A DNA stretch of 64,000 nucleotides from Pseudomonas sp. SCB32 (GCF_009189165.1 NZ_CP045118.1:4526001-4590000), one strand, 5' to 3'; positions 36,062 to 46,475 are shown, counted from the stretch's first letter. Notes: a model not told the origin generated them from the letters alone. A program made the numbers and translations.

Positions 36062-38467
36062 TCAACGCAACAACGCCGGATCACCCTTTCCCGCCACCGC
36101 CGCCGTCTCTTCGGGCGTCAGCAGCGCGGTGCGCGGAACGTCCATCAGACGCGCACAGGCAACCAGCACATTGGCCCAACAGGCGCGGTTGGCAAACAGC
36201 ATGCCGGCCTCATCGAGCGTGCCACCCTGGTTGCGATAACCCAGCACCGAGGTTTTCAGCGCATCGGGCAGGATCGGCCAGAGATGCCCACGCGCCACCT
36301 CCGGACGCATGTGCGTCAGCAGTACCCGGCGCTCGCAATGATCCGGGAATAGCCTTGCAGTCAGCGCCTCGTCGGCGACCGCCTGCAGCTCCCAGTTGTC
36401 GCGCGGGGCGCGGAATCGCCCGGGTTCCTGCAGGTAGACCAACCGATACGGGTAGCCGGCTTCCTCCAGGCGCATTGCTGCGCGGCGCATCTCCGCCAGT
36501 TGATAGCTGCCGTTGGCGATCAGCAGCAGCGGATTGCTGCCCGGATGCTCCTCCAGCACCAGCGCGCCATCACGCGCCAGCTGCTCGGCCTGGGCGCGGC
36601 TGAACTCCGAAGGTCGTTCGCGCTTGGGAATCACCATGCAGGTCAGTTGCCCACGGCTGCGATAGATCTCCGGCAGCAGCGCCAATGCACTGTTGTGGTC
36701 GGCGGGGAAGACCACTCGCACCATATCGCTCATCTCGCCGAGCAGCGCCTCGCAGAACGTGGTGTCCTGGTGTGACTGCTGGTTCTTGCCGTTCTCCCAG
36801 GTATGCGAGGTCGCCACCAGCGGCCAGCCGAGCCAGCCGGCGGGCCGGCCGACTTCCTTCTGCTGGCGGGCGAAGAGGATCGTCTGGCGCACCGCTCCCA
36901 GCATCTTCACACAGAAGGCCTCATAGCTCGCCACCAGATTGAGCCCGCCCTGGTTGGCGAGGCAGGCGGAAACCACCGCCTCCTCGTTGAGGGCAGTGAT
37001 CACTCGCCCGTCGACGGCCTCCAGCTCGCTTTCCGGCTCACATACCCGGTGCTTGAGTGCCTTGAGGATGCCGCCCAGGCGATTGCTCGCCAGCTCATCC
37101 GGGTTGCCGACGCGAGCGCGCAGGTCGGGGTTCGCGGCGCACATTTCCACATAGAAGCGGTCCAGCGCCGCCATTGGCGAACAGAAATCGCTGCGGTAAT
37201 GCAGTTCGGGAATCGAGGGCTCGATGGGACGGCGCACCGCCAGCGGGTTGTCTCGCTCCAGCCCCCGGCCGGCGCGGGAGGCGCTGAACAGCGCACAGGC
37301 ATCGGCCAACTCCTGCGGCTCGACCCAGAGCGGCGCCACGTGCTGGTTGAACAGCTCGCGCGCTTCGGCATTTTCACTCGGATTACCCGGCAGCGGCAGG
37401 TTATGCGCCGCATTGCTGCCCGCGCCATAGAAGCCAAAGCCCTTGACCGTTTCGGCGATGCCGTAGGGGATCGGTAATGGGTAGTGGAGGATGCCACGGG
37501 CCATTTCCTCCACTCGGTGCTCCAGCCGCTGCTCCATTTCCCACAGGGCGCAGACGAAGGCGGCGGGGTCGCGCCCGTCGAAGCTGATCGGGTCGAAACC
37601 GCAGCGGCGCAGGTGCTGCTTGAAGCCTTCCAGCCCTTCGTGGGTACCCAGGTCCGTGCGCTGCTCGATGCGCCGGCCGTTGGCGATCATCACCGGTAAC
37701 GCCGCGCCACAATCCTCGGCGCGCCACCAACGGGGAATCCAGTCGCTGCCGCGCTGCTCCTCGGCCGCACCGTCGGAAAGGAAGGCCACTAGGGTCTCCC
37801 CCGGCAACGGCATGTGCGCATACATCAGCTCGGCGAAACCGAGGTAGCCGCCTTCGGCGATACCCCCCGCGGTGTGCGGATTGACGTGGCTACCCAGCGG
37901 TGCGGCAACCTTACCGTCCGCCGCCTGGACATAGCTGTAGAAGTCCTGCACCAGGCGATTCAGACCGTTATCACCCTGTCCGTAGGCAGCGGCCTGCTCG
38001 GCATGCAGATTGCCGGTCAGCACGTTCAGCGCGTCGATGGCCGCCACACAGTGCCCCTGCCCCATCAACCAGCCCCGCGTCTTGCCGCTCAGCGCATTGA
38101 GCGCCAGGTAGCCCGCGTAGGCCGGCACCATGTTCAGCGCGCCGCCCGTGTGCCCCTCGGGTTGCGCCTTGAAGTCTTCGACCTCAAGCGGCGCGCCGTC
38201 CAGGCGCACGCGCTGGGCATAGGTCATGTGCGCGACCAGCCAGAGGCCGGCGCAGGTCAGTTGGTCCAGTGCGCTGAACAGCCGGTAGACACTGGCCAGG
38301 TCCGGCTGCAGCCGGTACTGGACCAATTGATGAGCCATGCGAAAGACCGCCGCCCGGGTCTGCGCGCTATGCTGAAGCGGACCTCGGCCATGCAGCCACT
38401 GGGCATATTCCGGATTGGCTGCCGCATGGGCGGCAAGCTCTTCCGGACTGGGCAGGATCTGGGACAT
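36062..38467 (-). CDS. xfp: Phosphoketolase (xylulose-5-P / fructose-6-P)
   Basis: Phosphoketolase splits xylulose-5-phosphate or fructose-6-phosphate with phosphate, yielding acetyl phosphate and a shorter sugar phosphate. The 801-residue TPP enzyme has an N-terminal domain with EGHTGGALNMVPAYAGYLALN, the TPP/Mg segment around LSDGAAEEQRGSDWIPRWW, a central domain (RVITALNEEAVVSACLANQGGLNLVASYEAFCVKMLG) and a C-terminal domain (MRPEVARGHLWPILPDALKTSVLGYRNQGGTLD). It is divergent from a beta-CASP metallo-beta-lactamase gene; the spacer has an Anr-like box, which suggests a role in low oxygen. Confidence 0.93.
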   Translation of the reverse strand: MSQILPSPEELAAHAAANPEYAQWLHGRGPLQHSAQTRAAVFRMAHQLVQYRLQPDLASVYRLFSALDQLTCAGLWLVAHMTYAQRVRLDGAPLEVEDFKAQPEGHTGGALNMVPAYAGYLALNALSGKTRGWLMGQGHCVAAIDALNVLTGNLHAEQAAAYGQGDNGLNRLVQDFYSYVQAADGKVAAPLGSHVNPHTAGGIAEGGYLGFAELMYAHMPLPGETLVAFLSDGAAEEQRGSDWIPRWWRAEDCGAALPVMIANGRRIEQRTDLGTHEGLEGFKQHLRRCGFDPISFDGRDPAAFVCALWEMEQRLEHRVEEMARGILHYPLPIPYGIAETVKGFGFYGAGSNAAHNLPLPGNPSENAEARELFNQHVAPLWVEPQELADACALFSASRAGRGLERDNPLAVRRPIEPSIPELHYRSDFCSPMAALDRFYVEMCAANPDLRARVGNPDELASNRLGGILKALKHRVCEPESELEAVDGRVITALNEEAVVSACLANQGGLNLVASYEAFCVKMLGAVRQTILFARQQKEVGRPAGWLGWPLVATSHTWENGKNQQSHQDTTFCEALLGEMSDMVRVVFPADHNSALALLPEIYRSRGQLTCMVIPKRERPSEFSRAQAEQLARDGALVLEEHPGSNPLLLIANGSYQLAEMRRAAMRLEEAGYPYRLVYLQEPGRFRAPRDNWELQAVADEALTARLFPDHCERRVLLTHMRPEVARGHLWPILPDALKTSVLGYRNQGGTLDEAGMLFANRACWANVLVACARLMDVPRTALLTPEETAAVAGKGDPALLR

Positions 38468-38520
38468 ATCGACTCTCCTCGGGTATGACAGGAAGTCTAG
38501 GTCGCCAGGCCGATGGGGCG

Positions 38521-38534
38521 CTGATATGTATCAA
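38521..38534. promoter_or_regulatory. Anr/Dnr (FNR-type) box
   Basis: CTGAT-ATGT-ATCAA (TTGAT-N4-ATCAG on the other strand) matches 9 of 10 bases of the TTGAT-N4-ATCAA consensus. It lies near the middle of the 122-base spacer, about 54-55 bases from each divergent start codon. Confidence 0.65.
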
Positions 38535-38589
38535 CGCCCCGCCCAGGCAATCGGGCAAGGCTGAAAGAGAATTCCGACAAGGAGGCGAC

Positions 38590-40011
38590 ATGGCGCTACT
38601 CACCTTCATCGGTGCGATCCAGGAAGTCACCGGTTCCTGCTATCTGCTGGAAACCCACGACGGCGTGCGCGTGCTGCTCGAATGCGGCATGCGCCAGGGA
38701 CGCAGCCCGAGCAAAGGCACCCGCGACAACGAAGCGAGCAACCGCACACCCTTCCCGTTCGACCCCAAGGAACTCGACGCGGTGGTACTGTCCCACGCCC
38801 ATCTCGACCACAGCGGCCTGCTGCCGCGACTGGCGAAGGAAGGCTACACCGGACCGATCTACGCCACCGAATCCTGCTGTGACCTGCTGGAACTGATGCT
38901 GATGGACTCGGCACACATCCAGGAAAAGGACGCCGAGTGGGAGAACAAGTGGCGAGCCCGCCTCAACCGTCCCCTGGTGAAACCGCTTTACACCCTGGAG
39001 GACGCCTCCCGCGCACTGAACCAGCGCCGCCGCGTCAGTTACGGCAGCACGGTCGATGTAGCACGGGGCATTCGCGTCACCTTCCACAACGCCGGCCACA
39101 TCCTTGGCTCGGCCATCGTAGAGATCGAGATCCACGAATTCGGCATGACTCGCCGCCTGGTGTTCTCCGGCGACCTGGGCAGCACCTGTTCGCCGCTGAT
39201 GCGCACGCCGACGCCGCTGACCCGCGCCGACGTGGTGCTGTTGGAGTCCACCTACGGCGACCGCGACCACCGCGACGCCAACGAGACGCTGCTGGAACTG
39301 GCCGGCATCCTCGCGCAGGCGCAGAGTGACGGCGGCAATGTGCTGATACCGTCCTTCGCCGTCGGCCGCACCCAGGACCTGATCTACTACCTCGGCCGCT
39401 TCTACCAGGAAGGCCGGCTACCGCAGCAGGTGGTCTACCTCGACAGCCCGATGGCCGCCCAGGCCAACCGCATCTACCTGCAGCACATCGGCGAGATCGC
39501 CGACGTCGATCGTGAGTACATGCGCGGCACCGGTACGGCGAAAGAGGGGGAATGGCTGCCGATCCTGCGCACCACCCAGAGCGCCGAGGAGTCCATGGCG
39601 CTCAATCGCATCCAGAGCGGCGCGATCATCATCGCCGGCAGCGGCATGTGCACCGGCGGACGGATCGTCCACCACCTCAAGCACAACCTCTGGCGCGAGG
39701 AGTGCCATATCGTCTTCCCTGGCTTCCAGGCCAAGGGCACACTGGGGCGCGCCATCGTCGACGGTGCCGAGAGCGTCCGCATCCTGCGCCAACGCATCGG
39801 CGTGAAAGCGCAGATCCACACCCTCGGCGGATTCTCCGCTCACGCAGGACAATCGCAATTAATTCAGTGGGTTGGCCACTTCGAGCACAAACCCGAGCTA
39901 TACCTGATACATGGCGAACGAGAAAAGATGGATGCGTTGCAGAAAGCGCTCCACGAACGCCTTAACTGGAACGCGAACATTCCGGAACCGGGGGACCGGA
40001 TAGCGATCTGA
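38590..40011 (+). CDS. Beta-CASP metallo-beta-lactamase (RNA-processing type)
   Basis: The 473-residue protein has the metallo-beta-lactamase core with HxHxDH in LSHAHLDHSGLL (around residue 70), a later ligand histidine in HNAGHILGSA and aspartate in FSGDLG, then the beta-CASP insert and the RMMBL-like C-terminus (AQIHTLGGFSAHAGQ). This is the CPSF73/Ysh1-type exonuclease group. The start has a perfect AAGGAGG site. It is divergent from phosphoketolase with an Anr-like box between. An actual RNA substrate is not known for this subgroup. Confidence 0.9.
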   Translation: MALLTFIGAIQEVTGSCYLLETHDGVRVLLECGMRQGRSPSKGTRDNEASNRTPFPFDPKELDAVVLSHAHLDHSGLLPRLAKEGYTGPIYATESCCDLLELMLMDSAHIQEKDAEWENKWRARLNRPLVKPLYTLEDASRALNQRRRVSYGSTVDVARGIRVTFHNAGHILGSAIVEIEIHEFGMTRRLVFSGDLGSTCSPLMRTPTPLTRADVVLLESTYGDRDHRDANETLLELAGILAQAQSDGGNVLIPSFAVGRTQDLIYYLGRFYQEGRLPQQVVYLDSPMAAQANRIYLQHIGEIADVDREYMRGTGTAKEGEWLPILRTTQSAEESMALNRIQSGAIIIAGSGMCTGGRIVHHLKHNLWREECHIVFPGFQAKGTLGRAIVDGAESVRILRQRIGVKAQIHTLGGFSAHAGQSQLIQWVGHFEHKPELYLIHGEREKMDALQKALHERLNWNANIPEPGDRIAI

Positions 40012-40051
40012 AGTGGAGGTCTCACGGACTGTCACACCCTGCGTGTCAGAC

Positions 40052-40081
40052 TGCACAGGCCTCCTGCATGAGACCTGTGCA
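40052..40081. other. Hairpin between the beta-CASP and LOG genes
   Basis: TGCACAGG ... CCTGTGCA is an 8-base perfect repeat extended by CTC/GAG pairing inside. No T-run follows. It may be a processing signal or weak attenuator in the 163-base gap. Confidence 0.4.
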
Positions 40082-40174
40082 TGACGCACGCGATACCCGC
40101 CATGGCGACACCTTGCGTGAACGGCTGCGGCGCATGGACAGGCCAACAGGGGTTGATGAACAAGGAGTATCAAC

Positions 40175-41248
40175 ATGCCCTATGAGCCCGACGACTACCT
40201 CTCCAGACACTTCCAGACCAGCGGCACGGACCTGACGCAGAAGATCGAGGAACTGGCCGAACTGGCCGCCCCCGGTGACAGCCAGAACCTGCCGCTGTAC
40301 CGCGAGATGCTCACCACCGTCGCCCGCATGGCCCAGGCGGACCGCAACCGCTGGGACGCCAAGATCATGCTGCAGACTCTGCGCGAGATGGAACACGCCT
40401 TCAGTATCCTGGAGCAGTTCAAGCGTCGCCGCAAAGTCACGGTATTCGGCTCGGCCCGCACGCCGGTCGACCACCCCGTCTACGCCCTGGCGCGCGAGCT
40501 GGGCGAAACCCTCGCCCGCTATGACCTGATGGTCATCACCGGTGCCGGTGGCGGCATCATGGCCGCCGCCCACGAAGGCGCAGGCCTTGAAAACAGCCTC
40601 GGCTTCAACATCACCCTGCCCTTCGAGCAGCATGCCAATCGCACCGTGGACGGCACCAGCAACCTCCTGTCGTTCCACTTCTTCTTCCTGCGCAAGCTGT
40701 TCTTCGTCAAGGAAGCGGACGCTCTGGTGCTCTGCCCCGGCGGCTTCGGCACCCTCGACGAAGCGCTGGAAGTCCTGACCCTGATCCAGACTGGCAAGAG
40801 CCCGCTGGTGCCCGTGGTTCTGCTCGACCAGCCAGGCGGACACTTCTGGGATCACGCCCTGGAGTTCATCAAGGAACAGCTCGAAGACAACGGCTACATC
40901 CTGCCCAGCGACATGAACCTGATGAAGCTGGTGCACTCGGCGGAAGAAGCAGTCGAGGAAATCGCCCAGTTCTACAGCAACTTCCACTCCAGCCGCTGGC
41001 TCAAGGACCGCTTCGTGATTCGCCTGAACCACCCGTTGAGCAACCGCGCACTGGAATTGCTGGAGCAGGAATTCGGCAGCCTCTGCGTGACCGATGGCTT
41101 CCACCAGCAGCCCTACAGCGAGTCGGAGCTGGACGAACCGGAGTTCTCCCAACTCACCCGCCTGGCCTTCGCCTTCAATGGTCGCGACCAGGGGCGGCTG
41201 CGCGAGCTGTTGAATTTCATCAACCAGCCGGAAAACTGGGCTCGCTGA
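40175..41248 (+). CDS. LOG-family nucleotide-binding protein
   Basis: The 357-residue protein contains a Rossmann-like LOG/lysine-decarboxylase fold in its middle (about 85-260): VTVFGSART, TGAGGGIMAAAHEGA and the phosphate-binding CPGGFGTLDEALEV motif. LOG enzymes release bases from nucleoside 5'-monophosphates. It has an extra 80-residue helical N-terminus and about 90-residue C-terminus not found in short plant-type LOG proteins, and is shorter than PpnN. It follows the beta-CASP gene by 163 bases in the same direction. The substrate is not established. Confidence 0.87.
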   Translation: MPYEPDDYLSRHFQTSGTDLTQKIEELAELAAPGDSQNLPLYREMLTTVARMAQADRNRWDAKIMLQTLREMEHAFSILEQFKRRRKVTVFGSARTPVDHPVYALARELGETLARYDLMVITGAGGGIMAAAHEGAGLENSLGFNITLPFEQHANRTVDGTSNLLSFHFFFLRKLFFVKEADALVLCPGGFGTLDEALEVLTLIQTGKSPLVPVVLLDQPGGHFWDHALEFIKEQLEDNGYILPSDMNLMKLVHSAEEAVEEIAQFYSNFHSSRWLKDRFVIRLNHPLSNRALELLEQEFGSLCVTDGFHQQPYSESELDEPEFSQLTRLAFAFNGRDQGRLRELLNFINQPENWAR

Positions 41249-41260
41249 TTCATGGCCCCA

Positions 41261-41298
41261 AAACGAACAAGGCACCCTTGCGGGTGCCTTGTTCGTTT
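41261..41298. terminator. Bidirectional terminator, LOG / recX
   Basis: A perfect 17-base inverted repeat (AAACGAACAAGGCACCC, loop TTGC) lies between the convergent LOG and recX genes; its last base is the first of the recX stop codon. Confidence 0.9.
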
Positions 41299-41762
41299 CA
41301 GTCGTCCGACTGTCGACCGCTCAGCACTCGACTGATGGCCTCCATCGAATAGCCTCGATAGCTCAGGAACCGCCCTTGCTGAGCTCGCTCGCGTGCGTCC
41401 TGTGGCAGCCGGGCGAACTTGCGGCGCCAGACTTCACGCAGGTTTTCGCTCCAGTCGACACCCGATTCGCTCAAGGCGCTATCGATTTCGCCACGGGGCA
41501 AACCACGCTGCGACAGCTCCTCGCGAATCCGCACCGGACCGTAACCGGCCCGCGCGCGACTGGCGATGTAGCTTTCCAGATAGCGGCTTTCGTTGAGCAA
41601 CCCCTCCTCGGCCAGACGGTCGAGGGCGGGGTCGATCAGTTCCTGCACAGCACCACGTTGCCGCAGCTTGCGCGAGAGCTCAGCACGGCCATGCTCGCGT
41701 CGCGCCAGCAGGTCCATGGCGACCCGCCGCACCGCGACGGGGTTATCGAGCTCGACGGCCAT
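41298..41762 (-). CDS. recX: Recombination regulator RecX
   Basis: RecX caps and disassembles RecA filaments. The 154-residue protein is all helical, with three-helix repeats typical of the family: [21 protein letters not shown] near the start and [22 protein letters not shown] in the middle, ending with [16 protein letters not shown]. It starts 5 bases after the recA stop codon and is cotranscribed with it, as in most pseudomonads, so it should be SOS-induced too. Confidence 0.95.
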   Translation of the reverse strand: MAVELDNPVAVRRVAMDLLARREHGRAELSRKLRQRGAVQELIDPALDRLAEEGLLNESRYLESYIASRARAGYGPVRIREELSQRGLPRGEIDSALSESGVDWSENLREVWRRKFARLPQDARERAQQGRFLSYRGYSMEAISRVLSGRQSDD

Positions 41763-41767
41763 GGCTA

Positions 41768-42823
41768 TCAGTAGTCGGCTTCAGCTTCCGCTTCGGCTTC
41801 CGCCGCTGCGAGCTCGGCCTTGGTCGGCGCCGGCTGGTTGGTCAGCAGTTGCTCGCGGATGGCCTTGTCGAGGGTGTTGCAGATCTCGGTGTTGTCTTCC
41901 AGGAACTTGGCGGCGTTGGCCTTGCCCTGGCCGATCTTGTTGCCCTGGTAGCTGTACCAGGCGCCGGACTTCTCGATCAGGCCCAGCTGCACGCCCAGGT
42001 CGATGATCTCGCCGGTGCGGTAGATGCCGCGGCCGTACATGATCTGGAACTCAGCCTGACGGAAGGGCGGTGCAACCTTGTTCTTCACGACCTTGACGCG
42101 GGTTTCGCTGCCGACCACCTCGTCGCCTTCCTTCACCGCGCCGGTACGGCGGATATCCAGGCGGACCGAGGAGTAGAACTTCAGCGCGTTACCACCGGTG
42201 GTGGTTTCCGGGTTGCCGAACATCACGCCGATCTTCATACGGATCTGGTTGATGAAGATGACCAGGCAGTTGGCATTCTTGATGTTGCCGGTGATCTTGC
42301 GCAGGGCCTGGGACATCAGGCGCGCCTGCAGGCCAACGTGCTGATCGCCCATCTCGCCTTCGATTTCGGCTTTGGGTACCAGCGCGGCCACGGAGTCGAC
42401 GATGATCACGTCAACGGCGTTGGAGCGCACCAGCATGTCGGTGATTTCCAGGGCCTGTTCGCCGGTGTCCGGCTGGGAAACCAGCAGGTCGTCGACATTG
42501 ACGCCCAGCTTGCCGGCGTAGTCCGGGTCCAGCGCGTGTTCGGCGTCGACGAAGGCGCAGGTGGCGCCGGCCTTCTGGGCCTGGGCGATGACGGACAGGG
42601 TCAGGGTGGTCTTACCCGAGGATTCCGGACCGTAGATTTCGACGATACGGCCCTTCGGCAGGCCGCCGATGCCCAAGGCGATGTCCAGGCCCAGCGAGCC
42701 GGTGGAGATGGCCGGAATGGCCTGACGCTCATGGTCGCCCATGCGCATGACCGCGCCTTTGCCGAATTGGCGTTCGATCTGTCCCAGGGCCGCGGCCAGG
42801 GCGCGCTTCTTGTTCTCGTCCAT
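41768..42823 (-). CDS. recA: Recombinase RecA
   Basis: RecA forms filaments on single-stranded DNA, pairs homologous strands and triggers LexA self-cleavage. The 351-residue protein has Walker A GPESSGKT at residues 65-72, the Walker B-like [12 protein letters not shown], the DNA-binding loop region after [20 protein letters not shown], and an acidic C-terminal tail. ATG 42823 is the conserved start (MDENKKRAL). A LexA box lies 43 bases upstream. Confidence 0.98.
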   Translation of the reverse strand: MDENKKRALAAALGQIERQFGKGAVMRMGDHERQAIPAISTGSLGLDIALGIGGLPKGRIVEIYGPESSGKTTLTLSVIAQAQKAGATCAFVDAEHALDPDYAGKLGVNVDDLLVSQPDTGEQALEITDMLVRSNAVDVIIVDSVAALVPKAEIEGEMGDQHVGLQARLMSQALRKITGNIKNANCLVIFINQIRMKIGVMFGNPETTTGGNALKFYSSVRLDIRRTGAVKEGDEVVGSETRVKVVKNKVAPPFRQAEFQIMYGRGIYRTGEIIDLGVQLGLIEKSGAWYSYQGNKIGQGKANAAKFLEDNTEICNTLDKAIREQLLTNQPAPTKAELAAAEAEAEAEADY

Positions 42824-42865
42824 TGAAGTCCTCGCGAAGTCAGGGGGCCGGACGGCCACGAACAA

Positions 42866-42881
42866 CTGTATAAGTAGCCAG
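42866..42881 (-). promoter_or_regulatory. LexA (SOS) box of recA
   Basis: CTGTATAAGTAGCCAG fits the CTG-N10-CAG form of the LexA operator with an AT-rich left half, and lies between cinA and recA. Confidence 0.85.
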
Positions 42882-42908
42882 TATTATTCCACAGGGCAAG
42901 CCGCTCGC

Positions 42909-43421
42909 CTACCCCTGGAGCGGATTTTCCCCGTCCGCCAGTCGCAACAGCCCGGCCAGAGCGGTCGCCACGGTCTGCCGGCGCACAGCCTCCCGATCAC
43001 CGGCATATAGGCGGCGTTCGCTGAACACCCGTTCGCCTTTCCGCCAGGCCAGCCAGACGGTGCCTACGGGCTTCTCGGCGGAACCGCCATCCGGACCAGC
43101 AACGCCGCTGACCGCGACGGCGATATCCGCGCCGCTACGCGGCAACGCACCGGCAACCATCGCCTCGACCACCTCCCGGCTCACCGCACCAACCTCGGGA
43201 AACAACTCGGCCGGCACATCCAGCTGGCGGGTCTTCTGTGCATTGGAATAGGTAACGTAGCCGGCCTCGAACCACGCCGAGCTGCCGGGAATACGGGTGA
43301 TCGCCTCGGCGATCCCGCCGCCGGTGCAGGATTCGGCGGTGGTGACGCGCAGCCTGTTGGCGGCGAGTCGCGCCCCCAGTCGGGCAGAGAGTTCGGTAAT
43401 CGTGGAATCGGTGACGGGCAC
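42909..43421 (-). CDS. cinA: CinA C-domain / nicotinamide mononucleotide deamidase PncC
   Basis: The 170-residue protein consists only of the CinA C-terminal domain: TTAESCTGGGIAEAITRIPGSSAWFEAGYVTYSN and SGVAGPDGGSAEKPVGTVWLAW. Stand-alone forms (E. coli PncC) deamidate NMN in pyridine nucleotide recycling. It lies upstream of recA in the same direction, an arrangement seen in many bacteria where cinA, recA and recX form one unit; here the recA LexA box lies between them. Confidence 0.93.
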   Translation of the reverse strand: MPVTDSTITELSARLGARLAANRLRVTTAESCTGGGIAEAITRIPGSSAWFEAGYVTYSNAQKTRQLDVPAELFPEVGAVSREVVEAMVAGALPRSGADIAVAVSGVAGPDGGSAEKPVGTVWLAWRKGERVFSERRLYAGDREAVRRQTVATALAGLLRLADGENPLQG

Positions 43422-43503
43422 GGCGCGCTCCGGGGTTAAAGAAGGCCAGGCGGATACCGTACACTAGGCGCTTTTGCATGTTGAAGCCGGACAGCCAGAA
43501 GCC

Positions 43504-46077
43504 ATGAGTCAAAGCGACCTCTCCGCCCACACACCGATGATGCAGCAATATTGGCGACTGAAGAATCAGCACCCGGATCAGCTGATGTTCTATCGCATGG
43601 GCGACTTCTACGAGCTGTTCTACGAGGACGCCAAGAAGGCCGCCAAGCTGCTCGACATCACCCTGACCGCGCGTGGCCAATCCGCTGGCAACTCCATCCC
43701 CATGGCGGGCATCCCCTTCCACTCCGCCGAGGGCTACCTGGCCAAGCTGGTGAAGCTCGGCGAATCGGTGGTGATCTGCGAGCAGATCGGCGACCCGGCC
43801 ACCAGCAAGGGCCCGGTGGAGCGCCAGGTGGTGCGCATCCTCACCCCCGGTACCGTCAGTGACGAAGCGCTGCTCGACGAGCGCCGCGACAACCTGATCG
43901 CCGCCGTGCTGGGTGACGAGCGTCTGTTCGGCCTGGCCGTGCTGGACATCACCAGCGGCCGTTTCAATGTCCAGGAAATAAAAGGCTGGGAAACCCTGCT
44001 GGCCGAACTGGAACGCATGAACCCCGCCGAACTGCTGATCCCCGACGACTGGCCCCAGGGCCTGCCGGCGGAGAAACGCCGTGGCGCGCACCGCCGCGCG
44101 CCCTGGGATTTCGATCGCGACTCGGCGAAAAAGAGCCTGTGCCAGCAGTTCGGCGTGCAGGACCTCAAGGGCTTTGGCTGCCAGGAACTGACCCTGGCCA
44201 TCGGCGCCGCCGGCTGCCTGCTGGCCTACGCCAAGGAAACCCAACGCACCGCCCTGCCGCACCTGCGTAGCCTGCGCCATGAGCGCATCGACGACACCGT
44301 GATCCTCGACGGCGCCAGCCGCCGCAACCTGGAGCTGGATACCAACCTCGCCGGTGGCCGCGACAACACCCTGCAATCGGTGGTCGACCGCTGCCAGACC
44401 GCCATGGGCAGCCGCCTGCTGACCCGCTGGCTGAACCGCCCGCTACGCGACCGCGCCGTGCTCGAAGCCCGCCAGGAGTCCATTGCCTGCCTACTGGAGC
44501 GCTACCGCTTCGAAATCCTCCAGCCGCAACTGAAGGAAATCGGCGACGTCGAACGAATCCTCGCCCGAATCGGTCTGCGCAACGCCCGCCCGCGCGACCT
44601 CGCTCGCCTGCGCGACGCTCTGGCCGCCCTGCCGGAACTGCAGAACGGCATGACCGAGCTGGAAGCACCGCATCTCGGCGAACTGGCTGGTAGCATCCGC
44701 ACCTATCCGGAACTGGCCGACCTGCTCGCCCGCGCGGTGATCGAGAATCCGCCTGCGGTGATCCGCGATGGCGGCGTGATCGCCCGTGGCTACGACGCCG
44801 AGCTGGACGAGCTGCAGATGCTCAGCGAGAACGCCGGCCAGTACCTGATGGACCTGGAAACCCGGGAGAAGGCCCGCACCGGCCTGCCGAACCTGAAGGT
44901 CGGCTACAACCGCATCCATGGCTACTACATCGAACTGCCCCGCGTGCAGGCCGAACAGGCGCCCGCCGACTACATCCGCCGGCAGACGCTGAAAGGCGCC
45001 GAGCGCTTCATTACGCCGGAGCTAAAGGCCTTCGAAGACAAGGCTCTGTCCGCCCAGAGCCGAGCGCTCGCCCGCGAGAAACAGCTCTATGAAGAGCTGC
45101 TGGAACTGCTGATCGACCAACTGGCACCGCTACAGGACACCGCCGCCGCGCTGGCCGAGCTTGATGTACTGTCGAACCTCGCCGAACGTGCGCTGAACCT
45201 CGATCTGAATCGCCCGCGCTTCGTCGAAGAGTCGGGCATCCTGATCGAACAAGGCCGCCACCCGGTCGTCGAGCAGGTGCTGGATACGCCGTTCGTAGCC
45301 AACGACCTGAACCTCGACCAGGACACCCGCATGTTGGTGATTACTGGTCCGAACATGGGCGGTAAGTCTACCTATATGCGGCAAACGGCGCTGATCGTGC
45401 TGCTCGCTCATATTGGCAGCTTCGTCCCGGCGGCGCGCTGCGAATTGTCGCTGGTGGACCGTATCTTCACCCGTATCGGCTCCTCGGATGATCTGGCCGG
45501 CGGTCGCTCCACCTTCATGGTGGAGATGAGCGAAACCGCCAACATCCTGCACAACGCCAGCGACCGCAGCCTGGTACTGATGGACGAAGTGGGCCGCGGC
45601 ACCAGCACCTTCGATGGCCTGTCGCTGGCCTGGTCCGCCGCCGAGCATCTGGCCAAGCTGCGCGCCTTCACCTTGTTCGCCACCCACTATTTCGAGCTGA
45701 CCGTGCTGCCGGAAAGTGAGCCGGCAGTGGCCAACGTGCACCTCAACGCCACCGAACACAACGAGCGCATCGTCTTCCTGCACCACGTGCTGCCCGGACC
45801 GGCCAGCCAGAGTTACGGCCTGGCAGTGGCACAACTGGCCGGCGTTCCGGGTGCGGTAATTCAGCGCGCCCGCGAGCACCTGGCTCGCCTGGAAACCACC
45901 AGCCTGCCCCACGAAGCCCCGCGCTCCAACGACTCGAAAAGCCCGGCGCCGCTGCAGAGCGACCTGTTCGCCAGCTTGCCGCATCCGGTCGTCGACGAGC
46001 TGATGCGCGTCACCCCCGACGACCTGACGCCGCGCCAAGCTCTCGATTTGTTATATGCATGGAAGATGCGAGTCTGA
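43504..46077 (+). CDS. mutS: DNA mismatch repair protein MutS
   Basis: MutS recognises mismatches and recruits MutL. The 857-residue protein has the mismatch-binding domain with [11 protein letters not shown] (the Phe wedge of F-x-E is in DFYELF), the connector, lever and clamp domains, and the ATPase with Walker [16 protein letters not shown] and [15 protein letters not shown]. Near the C-terminus QSDLF is a beta-clamp binding motif, as known in P. aeruginosa MutS. I use ATG 43504; the longer frame from 43474 is not conserved. It is divergent from cinA. Confidence 0.97.
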   Translation: MSQSDLSAHTPMMQQYWRLKNQHPDQLMFYRMGDFYELFYEDAKKAAKLLDITLTARGQSAGNSIPMAGIPFHSAEGYLAKLVKLGESVVICEQIGDPATSKGPVERQVVRILTPGTVSDEALLDERRDNLIAAVLGDERLFGLAVLDITSGRFNVQEIKGWETLLAELERMNPAELLIPDDWPQGLPAEKRRGAHRRAPWDFDRDSAKKSLCQQFGVQDLKGFGCQELTLAIGAAGCLLAYAKETQRTALPHLRSLRHERIDDTVILDGASRRNLELDTNLAGGRDNTLQSVVDRCQTAMGSRLLTRWLNRPLRDRAVLEARQESIACLLERYRFEILQPQLKEIGDVERILARIGLRNARPRDLARLRDALAALPELQNGMTELEAPHLGELAGSIRTYPELADLLARAVIENPPAVIRDGGVIARGYDAELDELQMLSENAGQYLMDLETREKARTGLPNLKVGYNRIHGYYIELPRVQAEQAPADYIRRQTLKGAERFITPELKAFEDKALSAQSRALAREKQLYEELLELLIDQLAPLQDTAAALAELDVLSNLAERALNLDLNRPRFVEESGILIEQGRHPVVEQVLDTPFVANDLNLDQDTRMLVITGPNMGGKSTYMRQTALIVLLAHIGSFVPAARCELSLVDRIFTRIGSSDDLAGGRSTFMVEMSETANILHNASDRSLVLMDEVGRGTSTFDGLSLAWSAAEHLAKLRAFTLFATHYFELTVLPESEPAVANVHLNATEHNERIVFLHHVLPGPASQSYGLAVAQLAGVPGAVIQRAREHLARLETTSLPHEAPRSNDSKSPAPLQSDLFASLPHPVVDELMRVTPDDLTPRQALDLLYAWKMRV

Positions 46078-46103
46078 CGGACCGTGAAACAAGCTGTTAG
46101 AAT
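46074..46103 (+). promoter_or_regulatory. Candidate fdxA promoter
   Basis: CTGACG (46074-46079) and TAGAAT (46098-46103), spacer 18, overlap the end of mutS and lie about 40 bases before fdxA. The -35 is weak, so fdxA may also be read from mutS. Confidence 0.35.
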
Positions 46104-46143
46104 CGCGCGCGCTTAGCCGCCCGCCTGAGGAGAGAATTAGAAA

Positions 46144-46467
46144 ATGACCTTCGTCGTCACCGACAACTGCATCAAGTGCAAATACACCGACTGCGTGGAA
46201 GTCTGCCCGGTCGACTGCTTCTACGAAGGCCCGAACTTCCTGGTCATTCACCCGGATGAGTGCATCGATTGCGCCCTGTGCGAACCGGAGTGCCCGGCCC
46301 AGGCGATCTTCTCCGAGGACGAGGTCCCGGATGGCATGCAGGAATTCATCGAGCTGAACAAGGATCTGGCTGACGTTTGGCCGAACATCACCGAGAAGAA
46401 GGAATCGCTGCCGGACGCCGAAGAGTGGGACGGCAAGCCGAACAAGCTGCAGCACCTGGAGCGCTGA
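46144..46467 (+). CDS. fdxA: Seven-iron ferredoxin FdxA
   Basis: The 107-residue ferredoxin carries one [3Fe-4S] and one [4Fe-4S] cluster. Cysteines occur in [18 protein letters not shown] (residues 9-25) and [12 protein letters not shown] (residues about 40-50), with the acidic C-terminal extension of the Azotobacter FdI type. Electron partner unknown; Fpr (30 kb) is a known reductant of such ferredoxins. The start has a GAGGAGAG site. Confidence 0.96.
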   Translation: MTFVVTDNCIKCKYTDCVEVCPVDCFYEGPNFLVIHPDECIDCALCEPECPAQAIFSEDEVPDGMQEFIELNKDLADVWPNITEKKESLPDAEEWDGKPNKLQHLER

Positions 46468-46475
46468 TCTCCGAA

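Noticed and set aside
40154..40175. Second Anr box before the LOG gene
   Set aside because: TTGAT and ATCAA are both present but 11-12 bases apart instead of 4, so it does not fit the FNR-type site.
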